Of a stretch of DNA of 64,000 nt, positions 8,840 to 16,655 are shown in pieces. The notes below the pieces were generated by a model. It was not told where the DNA came from and did not search any database. It saw only the letters and a program-made list of their open reading frames with translations. A program made the translations under genes and the position numbers. Location of the stretch: contig NZ_FNPI01000008.1 of the NCBI RefSeq assembly GCF_900107275.1, forward strand, positions 1-64,000, written 5' to 3'. Every line of letters starts with the position of its first letter. Within the stretch, counting starts at the first letter, position 1. This DNA comes from Evansella caseinilytica (GTDB lineage Bacteria; Bacillota; Bacilli; Bacillales; Salisediminibacteriaceae).

Positions 8840-9340
8840 CAATGGGGCTGTGTCAAAATCCAAAACGATAAGAGTCTGTTCAAAAAAGGCAATGGTTCCG
8901 CTCGATGCGACCCAATTCCGCCTAAGTGCTGCCCACGTCCTATGGGCAACGGCGAAATGTCGTCATCCTGACTCCAAGAAAACCACTCACAGTCGGCCTG
9001 AAAAGAATGCATCGGCTCCACCCATTGCTTCGTGCTTGTCTCTTCCTCTGCAAGCACAGCTTCGATGACGATCCGTCGAGACAACTCGATGGGAAAGGCA
9101 TCGTAGCTTTGCTCGTCGCTGCACGCCCGATAGGAAAAAACCACTCCTATCGGGCTTTTGAAAACATGCAGCGGCTTCGCTCCTTGTCTCTTCCTCAGCC
9201 AGTATTGCACTGATATCGATCCAAGTGCCATCGCGCGCGATGGCACAATGAGACAGCTCGCAGTTTCTCGGTGAAGTGTGGCTCATTGCTTCGGGGGTGT
9301 CTCAAAAGGGAAAAAACACCCTTTTGAGACACCCCCATTG
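8840..9340. repeat. Composite repeat A1, 501 bp, with IS-like inverted ends
   Basis: Ends are near-perfect inverted repeats (CAATGGGGCTGTGTCAAAA against CAATGGGGGTGTCTCAAAA, 17 of 19). The right end also folds as its own 44-bp hairpin (9293-9336). Inside are further hairpins, including a palindrome GTGCCATCGCG/CGCGATGGCAC (about 9210-9233) and GCCCGATAGGA/TCCTATCGGGC. Large parts recur at 50323-50513, 52957-53392, 54998-55185 and 63747-64000. It lies between queF and the sigma factor gene and has no transposase. Confidence 0.8.
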
Positions 9341-9418
9341 TTTTATAGTTCCGGACGATTTTCCGCCACCAGCGAACTGGTTGTCACAGAAACAGGTACG
9401 GGATCTACGATATCTGTT

Positions 9419-9949
9419 TCACCCAATCTGTTCATATTCAAATCCCTCTTTGACCAGCTGTTTCTCCAGCCTGGAAATCGCCCGCGGCAGCGTCGATTTC
9501 ACCTTTCCCTCGGACCATGATAACTTTTCACAAGTCTCCTTGATGCTGCACTCCTTCAATCTTCTTACCACAATGACATTTCGATACGCCGGCTTTAAGT
9601 GCAACAGCGCACTGTATAACCGCTCCTTGTCTTCGTTCTTTTTGATAATTTCACTCGGCTGAGGTGAGAGATCGCACGTTTTTTCCAGATCATCTTCCTC
9701 ATGAAAAAGAACCGGTCTTCTTTTTCGTAAATGGTCGATCGTCACGTTATGTGCAATCCGGTTCAGCCACGTTTTCGGGCTTGCCTTTTGCTCATATGAA
9801 TCAAAAAATGTGTATGCTTTGATAAACGTTTCCTGAGTTAAATCCTCTGCCTCATGGTGATCGCCGATCATCTTGTATATATAAGCATGAATCATGACCC
9901 CATATTGTTGAAACCATTTAGAAACCTGAGTTTGTTTATGTTCAGACAA
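9419..9949 (-). CDS. ECF-type RNA polymerase sigma factor
   Basis: 176 residues with sigma region 2 (HAYIYKMIGDHHEAEDLTQETFIKAY, about residues 17-45) and region 4 (RLKECSIKETCEKLSWSEGKVKSTLPRA, about 130-160). It recruits core polymerase to an unidentified stress regulon. The start is TTG at 9949 with AGGAGGTGATC seven bases upstream. No conventional anti-sigma factor is next to it; instead a DUF4825-like lipoprotein gene lies upstream on the same strand, and such pairs recur in Bacillaceae. Confidence 0.9.
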   Translation of the reverse strand: MSEHKQTQVSKWFQQYGVMIHAYIYKMIGDHHEAEDLTQETFIKAYTFFDSYEQKASPKTWLNRIAHNVTIDHLRKRRPVLFHEEDDLEKTCDLSPQPSEIIKKNEDKERLYSALLHLKPAYRNVIVVRRLKECSIKETCEKLSWSEGKVKSTLPRAISRLEKQLVKEGFEYEQIG

Positions 9950-10041
9950 CGGGGATCACCTCCTTCCATTCTGCTACTCTTGTTACAGCTGCGGTCAATG
10001 TCGCCACTGCTTTCTATGAAAAGCTTGATAAAAACAAGCAA

Positions 10042-10590
10042 TTAGTCCTCTATCGTAATTGGAAATTCGGCAAAAAATGATTCGCGAAACTCATTCGAAT
10101 CAATCATGTCAATAATCGCCTCTTTCTTTTCACTAATGAATTGTTCCACTTTGACCGGATCCCACTTCTCCTCTTCGTTAAGCAAGGGGCCAAGCTGCTC
10201 CGTCAGCACGTTTTCGATTTCGCTTTTTGTAATGGAAAAAGAGTATTCTTCCACATGAAAGACAAATCCGTTGGCGTTCGGTACTAGAATCGATAAATAA
10301 ATGGCGTTAAACATAAACATTTTTCCCATGCTCTCGCCTGTTTCCAGCCATTCGGACGGTTCGCCGTCTATTTGATTATGATGGTAGTTGACAGTAATGA
10401 TCTGGTCTGTCAACTCCAGACTTAAGCTCGAATCGGCTCCCGGCAGCCTGCTGAGAATTTGTGATACATTTCCGTTGTCACCGACATATGTACCACCGTA
10501 TTCCTGTAATAATTTCTCCTGATATTGAGAACAGCCGGCGGAAAATAACAATAGCGCCGTTATCAATACATTGCGAAGACTTACCTTCAT
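10042..10590 (-). CDS. Lipoprotein, DUF4825-like
   Basis: 182-residue exported lipoprotein: an N-terminal signal helix ends in the lipobox LLLFSAGC. The YGGTYVGDNGNVSQILSRLP stretch resembles DUF4825 proteins, which commonly neighbour ECF sigma genes and are suspected to sense envelope state. A TTG at 10596 would add two residues, but AAGGTGG is correctly spaced for ATG 10590. Function unknown; regulator or target of the adjacent sigma factor is an inference. Confidence 0.7.
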   Translation of the reverse strand: MKVSLRNVLITALLLFSAGCSQYQEKLLQEYGGTYVGDNGNVSQILSRLPGADSSLSLELTDQIITVNYHHNQIDGEPSEWLETGESMGKMFMFNAIYLSILVPNANGFVFHVEEYSFSITKSEIENVLTEQLGPLLNEEEKWDPVKVEQFISEKKEAIIDMIDSNEFRESFFAEFPITIED

Positions 10591-10832
10591 AAGCAACCAC
10601 CACCTTTTGAACTAAGTGTATTACTTCAATTAGTACACATATATCATATTCTGCTCTGCATTTGTTGTCAATATAAATTTTTAGTGATTATTCGGGATAA
10701 AACCCGGTCAAAAAAAGAAAAACCTTTTTCAGCCATATCATGCATGGTTTGAAAAAAGTTTTATTTGCTCTCCAATCTACTTGCTACGCTGTTCTTTCTA
10801 TGCTCCTCTATTGCCCCTCAATCTTTCTCTCC

Positions 10833-11398
10833 TTATTTTTTTATCGCGTCCACAATCAACGATGGAAACACGAGTTTGTCGCCTTGATTTCTCGGATCAT
10901 ACTTTTTCGACCGGAAAATGACACCGTCAGCCCCGTTCCAGACATGTTCATGGAATATTCCTTTTTCATCAACGTATTCGAGAAGCACGACTGCAAATCC
11001 GGCTTCTTCAAACATATTTGTCAACGTTTGATAATTGTAGACGATTTTATGTGAAGCTGCCGGATGCTCCTTTGGCCCCGGACCGCCAACCTTGATCATG
11101 TTTTGATAGCCTTCCTCACGGAAATAGCCGTCAGGTACAGCACAGCGAATGTGACCGCCTGCTTGCAAGTAATCATAGCAAATTTTCGCAGCCGCTGTCC
11201 CTTCGGCATAGCTCAGATGTTCCCACACGTGTTCGGCAAGAATCGCTGTTATTTTTTTCCGCCAAACATTTTTTCCCAAGAACTCCTGTCCAGCAAATCC
11301 AGCTCTTGTTCCTGAGTGTGAATCCAACCTGGATTATTATTGTACTCTCCTGCCCCAATCACGACTTTTAGTGATTGTTTAAAATGATCGTTCTTCAT
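10833..11398 (-). pseudogene. Frameshifted SAM-dependent methyltransferase-like gene (COG4627 type)
   Basis: A good start (ATG 11398, GGGAGGAG upstream) opens a frame MKNDHFKQSLKVVIGAGEYN that stops just after a run of seven A (plus-strand T7 at 11252-11258). Adding one base restores the continuation KKITAILAEHVWEHL and the rest (HIRCAVPDGYF) to the end at 10833. The joined protein of about 188 residues resembles predicted SAM-dependent methyltransferases. It is either a pseudogene, a phase-variable or slippage gene, or a homopolymer sequencing error. Confidence 0.7.
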
Positions 11399-11591
11399 CA
11401 AATGACTTCTCCTCCCTGCCGAATGCAGTTCCGAATATAACCGATACTATTTATTTTAAAGCTAAACTGCCAAAAGCCTTTTTCCAATGGCCGAACTGCG
11501 GAACGTAGAAGCACAGTCGTTCCACCGTTGCGGGATAAAACCAGCAGACAGCCATTCACCGCCTGGCTGCTAAATCATGCCGAGCGCACCT

Positions 11592-11624
11592 AAAATACCC
11601 CGTTCAGACTAGAGAACGGGGCAT
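11592..11624 (-). terminator. Rho-independent terminator of yidC
   Basis: Minus-strand stem CCCCGTTC / GAACGGGG followed by UAUUUU, eight to forty bases past the yidC stop. Confidence 0.85.
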
Positions 11625-11632
11625 CAATTGCT

Positions 11633-12466
11633 TTATGATTTTTCCACCGACGGGGTGTCGGCAGGTTTTGCCTGCTTATAGAGCGACTTTGATAACAGCG
11701 TCTGGAAGATCAGGAACAGCCCCCCGACGGTCCAGTACAACGGCAGCGCCGCCGCCACATTAAACGAAAACATTCCCATCATCGCCGGAGTAATGTAACC
11801 CATGATCTTCATCATATTTTCCTGTCCCGGCTGAACCGGAACACCGATTTGCGAAACCTTAAATTGTATAAAATAAACAGTGGCAGCGAGAATCGGCAAA
11901 ATATAATCCGTTTCCCCGAGATTAAACCACAGGAAGGAGTGCTGGGCAATTTCCGGCGTGCGCATAATCGCCCAATAGAAGCCCATTAAAATCGGCAGCT
12001 GTATCAGCATCGGCAAACAACCCATCGATGCAATCGGATTAAAATTATGCTTTTGGTAAAGGGCCATCATTTCCTGCTGCATTTTCTGCTTCGACTGCTG
12101 GTCTTTCGCATCCTTGTACTTTTCTTGAATTTCCTTCATTTCCGGTTGAATCACACTCATTTTTTCCCGCATTACCTGCTGTGATTTATACTGTTTCATC
12201 ATCAGCGGCAGCAATCCGAGGCGGATGAGCAACGTCATCAGAATGATCGATAACCCGTAGCTGCCTTGAAACAGCCCGGCAAAAAACTTAATTAACCAAG
12301 AGAATGGGAAGACGACGTAATGGTTAAAAAAACCTGTCGTATTTGCATCAATTGGTTCATTTGTCGCGCCGCCGCAGCCTGTCAGTGTGACAAGCAGCAG
12401 GGCGATGAAAATAAAAACGCCGTATCGTTTAAAGAAGTTGAATACAGATTGCTTTGTGCTTTCCAT
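11633..12466 (-). CDS. yidC: Membrane protein insertase YidC/OxaA (YidC2 type)
   Basis: 277-residue insertase that places membrane proteins into the bilayer. It has a lipoprotein-type signal (LLVTLTGCGG), five core helices, and the conserved hydrophilic-groove Arg in LLIRLGLLPLMMKQYKSQQ. The position behind a MifM-like gene makes it the equivalent of B. subtilis YidC2 (YqjG). The start ATG 12466 has a good Shine-Dalgarno (AGGAGGA), but that site lies in the 3' arm of a perfect 9-bp stem, so expression should depend on opening that stem. Confidence 0.93.
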   Translation of the reverse strand: MESTKQSVFNFFKRYGVFIFIALLLVTLTGCGGATNEPIDANTTGFFNHYVVFPFSWLIKFFAGLFQGSYGLSIILMTLLIRLGLLPLMMKQYKSQQVMREKMSVIQPEMKEIQEKYKDAKDQQSKQKMQQEMMALYQKHNFNPIASMGCLPMLIQLPILMGFYWAIMRTPEIAQHSFLWFNLGETDYILPILAATVYFIQFKVSQIGVPVQPGQENMMKIMGYITPAMMGMFSFNVAAALPLYWTVGGLFLIFQTLLSKSLYKQAKPADTPSVEKS

Positions 12467-12777
12467 TGTTGTCCTCCTCGTTTTATGCAGATCTTGTAGT
12501 AAAGTGAGGACAACGGATAATCAGCATCGTCTTCAGGCGCTTCCTTCCGTTTCACAATCCGAGTAAGAAAACTTTGTTTTTCCACAAATTCATTCAACAC
12601 TAACTGATCTGAAGAAACACTTATATGAAACGAATGAAGATGATCATTCGTAATCGACCGCCGCTTCACAACAAATTCCTTGGTAATTCCGTTGATAAGA
12701 TGGACGGCGATGAAAGTCAAATATAACCCGGTAGTCAGCAATATTGGGACAAGATCATTGGAAAACTCAAAAATCAT
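12382..12777 (-). CDS. mifM: MifM-like regulatory nascent peptide upstream of yidC
   Basis: 131-codon frame with a very strong site (AAAGGAGGTGA) before ATG 12777. One N-terminal membrane helix (about residues 9-30) is followed by a basic stretch, HSFHIS at 48-53, and then TRIVKRKEAPEDDADYP at 72-88. From memory, B. subtilis MifM has the same layout: an N-terminal helix, an FHI stretch, an RI-containing arrest region and an acidic cluster before yidC2. Here the acidic cluster is E82-D86. The frame runs on through the yidC Shine-Dalgarno and overlaps yidC by 85 bases; whether that tail is ever made is unclear. It could instead be an unrelated small membrane protein, but the linked stem argues for arrest-based control. 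Confidence 0.72.
   Translation of the reverse strand: MIFEFSNDLVPILLTTGLYLTFIAVHLINGITKEFVVKRRSITNDHLHSFHISVSSDQLVLNEFVEKQSFLTRIVKRKEAPEDDADYPLSSLYYKICIKRGGQQWKAQSNLYSTSLNDTAFLFSSPCCLSH
12468..12514 (-). promoter_or_regulatory. Stem-loop sequestering the yidC Shine-Dalgarno
   Basis: Perfect 9-bp stem: GUUGUCCUC (12514-12506, inside codons 88-91 of the MifM-like frame) pairs with GAGGACAAC (12476-12468), which includes the yidC Shine-Dalgarno. The loop is 29 bases. A ribosome paused near codons 84-86 would cover the 5' arm and free the Shine-Dalgarno. Confidence 0.8.
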
Positions 12778-12828
12778 CTGTATTCACCTCCTTTGTTAAC
12801 GCTTGTCCACGTTTTATTTCGTAATCAT

Positions 12829-12857
12829 ATCATCATCTATTTTTGCGAAATTGTCAA
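12829..12857 (-). promoter_or_regulatory. Probable promoter of the mifM-like/yidC operon
   Basis: Minus-strand TTGACA (12857-12852), 17-base spacer, GATGAT (12834-12829); the -10 is weak. Confidence 0.45.
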
Positions 12858-12971
12858 AGATATTTATTTTCCAGCGATGGACGCGCTTCCGCTCGCCTGC
12901 ACCGGTCAGGAACGACCTCTTCCACCGCTCTGCCTGCAAGCCAGTCCTTCAGCCCACGTCCCGTCCCCTTT

Positions 12972-13964
12972 TCATCCTTCCCGTTGATCTGCGGGATAAA
13001 CGACGCCGATTTGCTTTCGCGCCTCTTCCAGGATAGTAGCGGTTATCAGGGAGTTGCGGAAAGTGTTGAGCTTCGATTCCCTGCTCCCGCTCCGGATGAC
13101 CTCGATAAACTCCAGCGTCTCGTCATACATGGAATTCGCGTGCTGCCGCACGCTGATATCTTCCACACTGCCGTCGCGGTAATGAATCTCCACCTTTTCC
13201 GGCGTGTTGACTTTATCCATTAAGATGCTTCCGTTTTCCCCTTGAATTTCCATGGGGAGATAAGAGTTGGCAATCTTCGAATAAGCAATGGCTGCATCCA
13301 TTCCATCGTATGTCAATAGCAGGCTGCCCTGTCCGTCTACGCCGGAAGAAAGGAGCATTCCGCTAGCCTGCACATGGATCGGCGCACCAAACAGTGCCAC
13401 CAACGGATACACGCAATAAATACCGATATCCATCAGCGCCCCGTTGGAAAAGTCCGGTTTGAACGCGTTTAACACATTTCCTTCTTTAAAGGCATCGTAT
13501 CTGGAAGAATATTGACAGTAGCTGGCAATATATTTTCGCACCGGCCCGATTTTGTGCAGGTTGTTCTTCACTGCAAGAAAATTTGGCGTCACGGTAGTTT
13601 TCAAGCCTTCCATTAACAGCACGTCATTTCTTTTTGCCGCATCGATCATCATTTGCACTTCATGCACGTTGGACGCCAGCGGCTTTTCGCAAAGAACATG
13701 CTTGCCGTGGTTCATACAGAGAACAGCTTGTTCTGCATGAAAGGAATTTGGGCTGGCAATGTAAACCGCATCTACCGTATCTCCTGATATCATTTCCTCA
13801 ATCGATGTATATGTAGCTGTCACATGATATTTTCCGGCGAAGGCTGCCGCTGTTTCCTGTTTGCGGGAATATACCGCGGACAGAACGAATCCGTCCACAT
13901 CCTTTGCCGCATCCAGAAAGCGTTCTGTAATCCAGTTTGTACCGATAATCCCGAACCGAACCAT
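12972..13964 (-). CDS. Gfo/Idh/MocA family NAD(P)-dependent oxidoreductase
   Basis: 330 residues: N-terminal Rossmann fold (VRFGIIGTNWITERF), the family CEKPLA motif with its conserved Lys near residue 95, and a C-terminal alpha/beta domain. These enzymes oxidise or reduce sugars, inositols or related polyols; the substrate here cannot be told. The longer frame from 14027 has no upstream site, whereas AAGGGAAG precedes the MetMet pair at 13967/13964; I chose the second Met. It is a single gene between divergent units. Confidence 0.85.
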   Translation of the reverse strand: MVRFGIIGTNWITERFLDAAKDVDGFVLSAVYSRKQETAAAFAGKYHVTATYTSIEEMISGDTVDAVYIASPNSFHAEQAVLCMNHGKHVLCEKPLASNVHEVQMMIDAAKRNDVLLMEGLKTTVTPNFLAVKNNLHKIGPVRKYIASYCQYSSRYDAFKEGNVLNAFKPDFSNGALMDIGIYCVYPLVALFGAPIHVQASGMLLSSGVDGQGSLLLTYDGMDAAIAYSKIANSYLPMEIQGENGSILMDKVNTPEKVEIHYRDGSVEDISVRQHANSMYDETLEFIEVIRSGSRESKLNTFRNSLITATILEEARKQIGVVYPADQREG

Positions 13965-14289
13965 CATTTCTTCCCTTCTTTCCTCATTGTTTTTTTGCAA
14001 GACTATTGTTTCATGATGTAAGCACATTTATTTTTTCCAATACGTACTGCATTAGAAGATGTTTGAACCTGCAGTTTGCAGATTGAATACTCATAACATC
14101 ATTATACTATACTTGTAAACAAACTTTTATTGGTGTTCAGAAGGAGAAAAATAACCTCCAAAAAAACTAAACCTTTCGTGCGGCGGTACCGTCTAATAGC
14201 CGAAGGAATGTTATTGCATGATACTTCATGCGTTTTTCAGGGAGCTGCGGCAAACGCTGGCACTAAGAAATTGAGGTGAATCGCGTACC

Positions 14290-14841
14290 ATGGAAGAAGA
14301 AGTGAAGGAAAGCGCGGTCTTTCCGGCAAATACTCCGTTTGACAAGGAAGCATTTTTGGATGACATCATGCATGATTACGGTCATGATATCCTCCGCCTC
14401 GTTTATACATACGTGAACAATAAAGCCGTCGCCGAGGACTTGACGCAAGATATTTTTCTCAAATGCTATCGGAAATTCGATCAATTCAATTACGAGTCAT
14501 CCATTAAAACCTGGCTTTACCGCATCACCGTCAACCACTGCAAGGACTATTTGCGAAGCTGGCACTGTCGGAAAGTAATGATAAACGAAGCAGTCATCAG
14601 CGCGCTTCCTTCGAAGGACAAGCAAGTGGACGACGAGGTGATTCAGAAAAGCACCGATGAACAGCTCGCCGATGCCGTGATGAGACTGCCGATGAAGTAC
14701 CGCGAAGTGATTTATTTGTTTTACTATGAAGAGCTGAAATTAGAGGAAATCTCCGCCACACTCAATGTCAATATCAACACCATCAAATCGCGGTTAAAAC
14801 GCGCCCGTGAAGTATTAAAAATGATGGTGGAGGAGGTTTAG
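14290..14841 (+). CDS. ECF-type RNA polymerase sigma factor
   Basis: 183 residues; region 2 (DILRLVYTYVNNKAVAEDLTQDIF, about 36-60) and region 4 (FYYEELKLEEISATLNVNINTIKSRLKRA, about 145-175) are both clear. GAGGTGA lies about 11 bases before ATG 14290. First gene of a tight three-gene operon with a winged-helix protein (4-base gap) and a SEDS-family membrane protein (4-base overlap), so the sigma factor probably controls a cell-wall response and its own operon. Confidence 0.9.
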   Translation: MEEEVKESAVFPANTPFDKEAFLDDIMHDYGHDILRLVYTYVNNKAVAEDLTQDIFLKCYRKFDQFNYESSIKTWLYRITVNHCKDYLRSWHCRKVMINEAVISALPSKDKQVDDEVIQKSTDEQLADAVMRLPMKYREVIYLFYYEELKLEEISATLNVNINTIKSRLKRAREVLKMMVEEV

Positions 14842-14845
14842 CACA

Positions 14846-15283
14846 ATGGAAAAAAAATTAGCCCGGCTGAAAAAGTCGATGACAAAGCATGTATTTAAGG
14901 ACCTGTCCTTTTCCGCAGAACATCAAAATGCCGTGAGGGAACGACTTCAGCGAAGGTACCCTTTCATTTCCTATTCTGACAATACGCTATGGACCATTTT
15001 CACTTCAATTGAACATCATCCGAAACACGGGTTCGATATTTTGCAAATTCTTTTTCATAAGGGAGATATGACCTTCCACCGGCAGGAAGGCTACCTGTAC
15101 ACACTGCTCCACACCTTTGAGAGCAGAGGGTTCATCAAAGGTGAGTGGAGCCGGGAGAAAGATAAGTGGAAGAAATATTACTTTTTAACGAATAAAGGGA
15201 AAAAAGCTTTGCATAAGGCTGCGCAAAAGCAAAAAGCACCGTCTCTCAAAAATATTTTGGAGGGAGGACTTGCCGAAACATGA
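14846..15283 (+). CDS. PadR-like winged-helix regulator
   Basis: 145 residues. The C-terminal two thirds fit a PadR-type winged helix: LHTFESRGFIKGEWSREKDKWKKYYFLTNKGKKAL has the helix, wing and YxLTxKGxxxL features of PadR proteins. The N-terminus (KKSMTKHVFKDLSFSAEHQNAVRERL) is extra and might contact the sigma factor. It lies between an ECF sigma gene and a SEDS gene with four-base spacing, so it likely modulates that operon. Its effector is unknown. Confidence 0.7.
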   Translation: MEKKLARLKKSMTKHVFKDLSFSAEHQNAVRERLQRRYPFISYSDNTLWTIFTSIEHHPKHGFDILQILFHKGDMTFHRQEGYLYTLLHTFESRGFIKGEWSREKDKWKKYYFLTNKGKKALHKAAQKQKAPSLKNILEGGLAET

Positions 15284-16587
15284 CAATGGAAAAACGTTCC
15301 GAATTTGACCATTTTATCGAAAAGGTTACCGCGCATATTAAATCGAAAGATGCAAAGCGCCTCGTCGAACAAGAACTGACAAATCACTTGGAGCAGTCCA
15401 GCCTGCTTTTGCAGAAGGGCGGGTTGTCCAAAGAAGCAGCAGATGCCCAGTCCATAAAATATATGGGGAATCCCGCCGTACTTGGAAGGGATCTTCACAG
15501 GCTGCACAAGCCGCGAATCGATTGGGGACTGATCGCGCTTTTTATTGTGATCATCAGCCTCGGCTTCCTGCCATTGCTTGCATTTGACGACGTTTTTAGA
15601 GGAGCATTCATCTATAGAAATGCCGTTTTATCGCTGATTACCATTGCCGGTGCAGTGCTTATGCAGTTTATTGACTACCGCATTCTGCAACGATTCCGTT
15701 TTAGCCTGTATTTTATTGCCTGCGTCCTGATTGTTGCTAATATACTGTTTGGAACGACGATCCATGGCCGCCTTCTCGGTCTGGAACTCGGCGCTTCCGG
15801 ATTGCGGCTCGGCTTTCTCTTTCCATGCCTGCTGCTATACCTTTCATGGGCGGGGATTCTGCGTCGACTAAGAAAAGATATATCATTTGCCAAACAGACC
15901 GGACTGTTTCTTTTATGCTGGGCGCCGTTTCTGCTGTTCATCTGGTCCATGCAATATATGCTTGCCATCTCTTATCTGGCCGCGGTCATTGGCATGGCTG
16001 CCATATCTGGCATCGATAAACGCCTGCTCAAACGGTTTTTCTACACGAATCTGTTCACTGTGGCGTTAGTTGCCCTGGCTTTTTTTCTTACGGCTCCACA
16101 GCATGTGAAAGACCGGATTTTCGTCTTTATCCATCCGTACGGGTACGACGACAACTTAGGATATTTTCCGCGCTTGATAAAAAAAATGCTTACGGAAGCA
16201 GGATGGTTCGGTCAAGGACTGGAAACAAATATTCATCATGCTCTGCCCGACTTCCACACAGATTTAGTGTTTCCATTCCTTGTATTTACGTTCGGGTGGC
16301 TGTTCGGCATTTTTCTAGTCGGAATACTGGTTATGTTTATCTGGCGGATAGGAAATGCCGCCAAAAAAGCGGCGGATCTTTACGGAAAATTGCTGGTCGG
16401 CGGCGGACTTTTATTATTCACCGTTCCAATTATTTATAACGTGTTGATGGGAACAAGCCTGCTTCCAATCACAAGCGTTTCTTTGCCCTTTATAAGCTAT
16501 GGCGGGGATCTCAGCTTTTTTTACGCAGCGATTACCGGCATCATCCTGAGCGTCTATCGAAGAAAGGATGTTGTTGTACCAGCTTAA
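15280..16587 (+). CDS. FtsW/RodA/SpoVE (SEDS) family membrane protein
   Basis: 435 residues: a soluble N-terminal segment of about 80 residues resembling the permease prefix domain (VEQELTNHLEQSSLLLQKGG), then about ten helices. SEDS landmarks are present: LPDFHTDLVF, containing the Asp used by peptidoglycan polymerases, and SLPFISYGGD near the C-terminus. Family members polymerise glycan strands from lipid II with a partner PBP, which is absent here. Overlaps the PadR-like gene by four bases. The ECF sigma control suggests an inducible envelope-repair role. Confidence 0.85.
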   Translation: MTMEKRSEFDHFIEKVTAHIKSKDAKRLVEQELTNHLEQSSLLLQKGGLSKEAADAQSIKYMGNPAVLGRDLHRLHKPRIDWGLIALFIVIISLGFLPLLAFDDVFRGAFIYRNAVLSLITIAGAVLMQFIDYRILQRFRFSLYFIACVLIVANILFGTTIHGRLLGLELGASGLRLGFLFPCLLLYLSWAGILRRLRKDISFAKQTGLFLLCWAPFLLFIWSMQYMLAISYLAAVIGMAAISGIDKRLLKRFFYTNLFTVALVALAFFLTAPQHVKDRIFVFIHPYGYDDNLGYFPRLIKKMLTEAGWFGQGLETNIHHALPDFHTDLVFPFLVFTFGWLFGIFLVGILVMFIWRIGNAAKKAADLYGKLLVGGGLLLFTVPIIYNVLMGTSLLPITSVSLPFISYGGDLSFFYAAITGIILSVYRRKDVVVPA

Positions 16588-16591
16588 TCCG

Positions 16592-16622
16592 AAAAAAGGG
16601 CCGGGACAAACATCATTGTCTC
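16592..16622. terminator. Hairpin between convergent genes
   Basis: AAAAAAGGGCCGGGACA...TGTCTCCGACCC forms an imperfect stem with an A run on one side, serving as a terminator on the minus strand for the gene at 16656 or for both sides. Confidence 0.5.
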
Positions 16623-16655
16623 CGACCCAATCTGACGCAAACCGTTCTTCTGCCA

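Noticed and set aside
8812-9286. Overlapping minus-strand frames of 99 and 144 codons (peptides with VLAEEET)
   Set aside because: They lie wholly inside composite repeat A1, and similar frames recur in A2; the modules shift the frame, so these are treated as repeat sequence, not genes.
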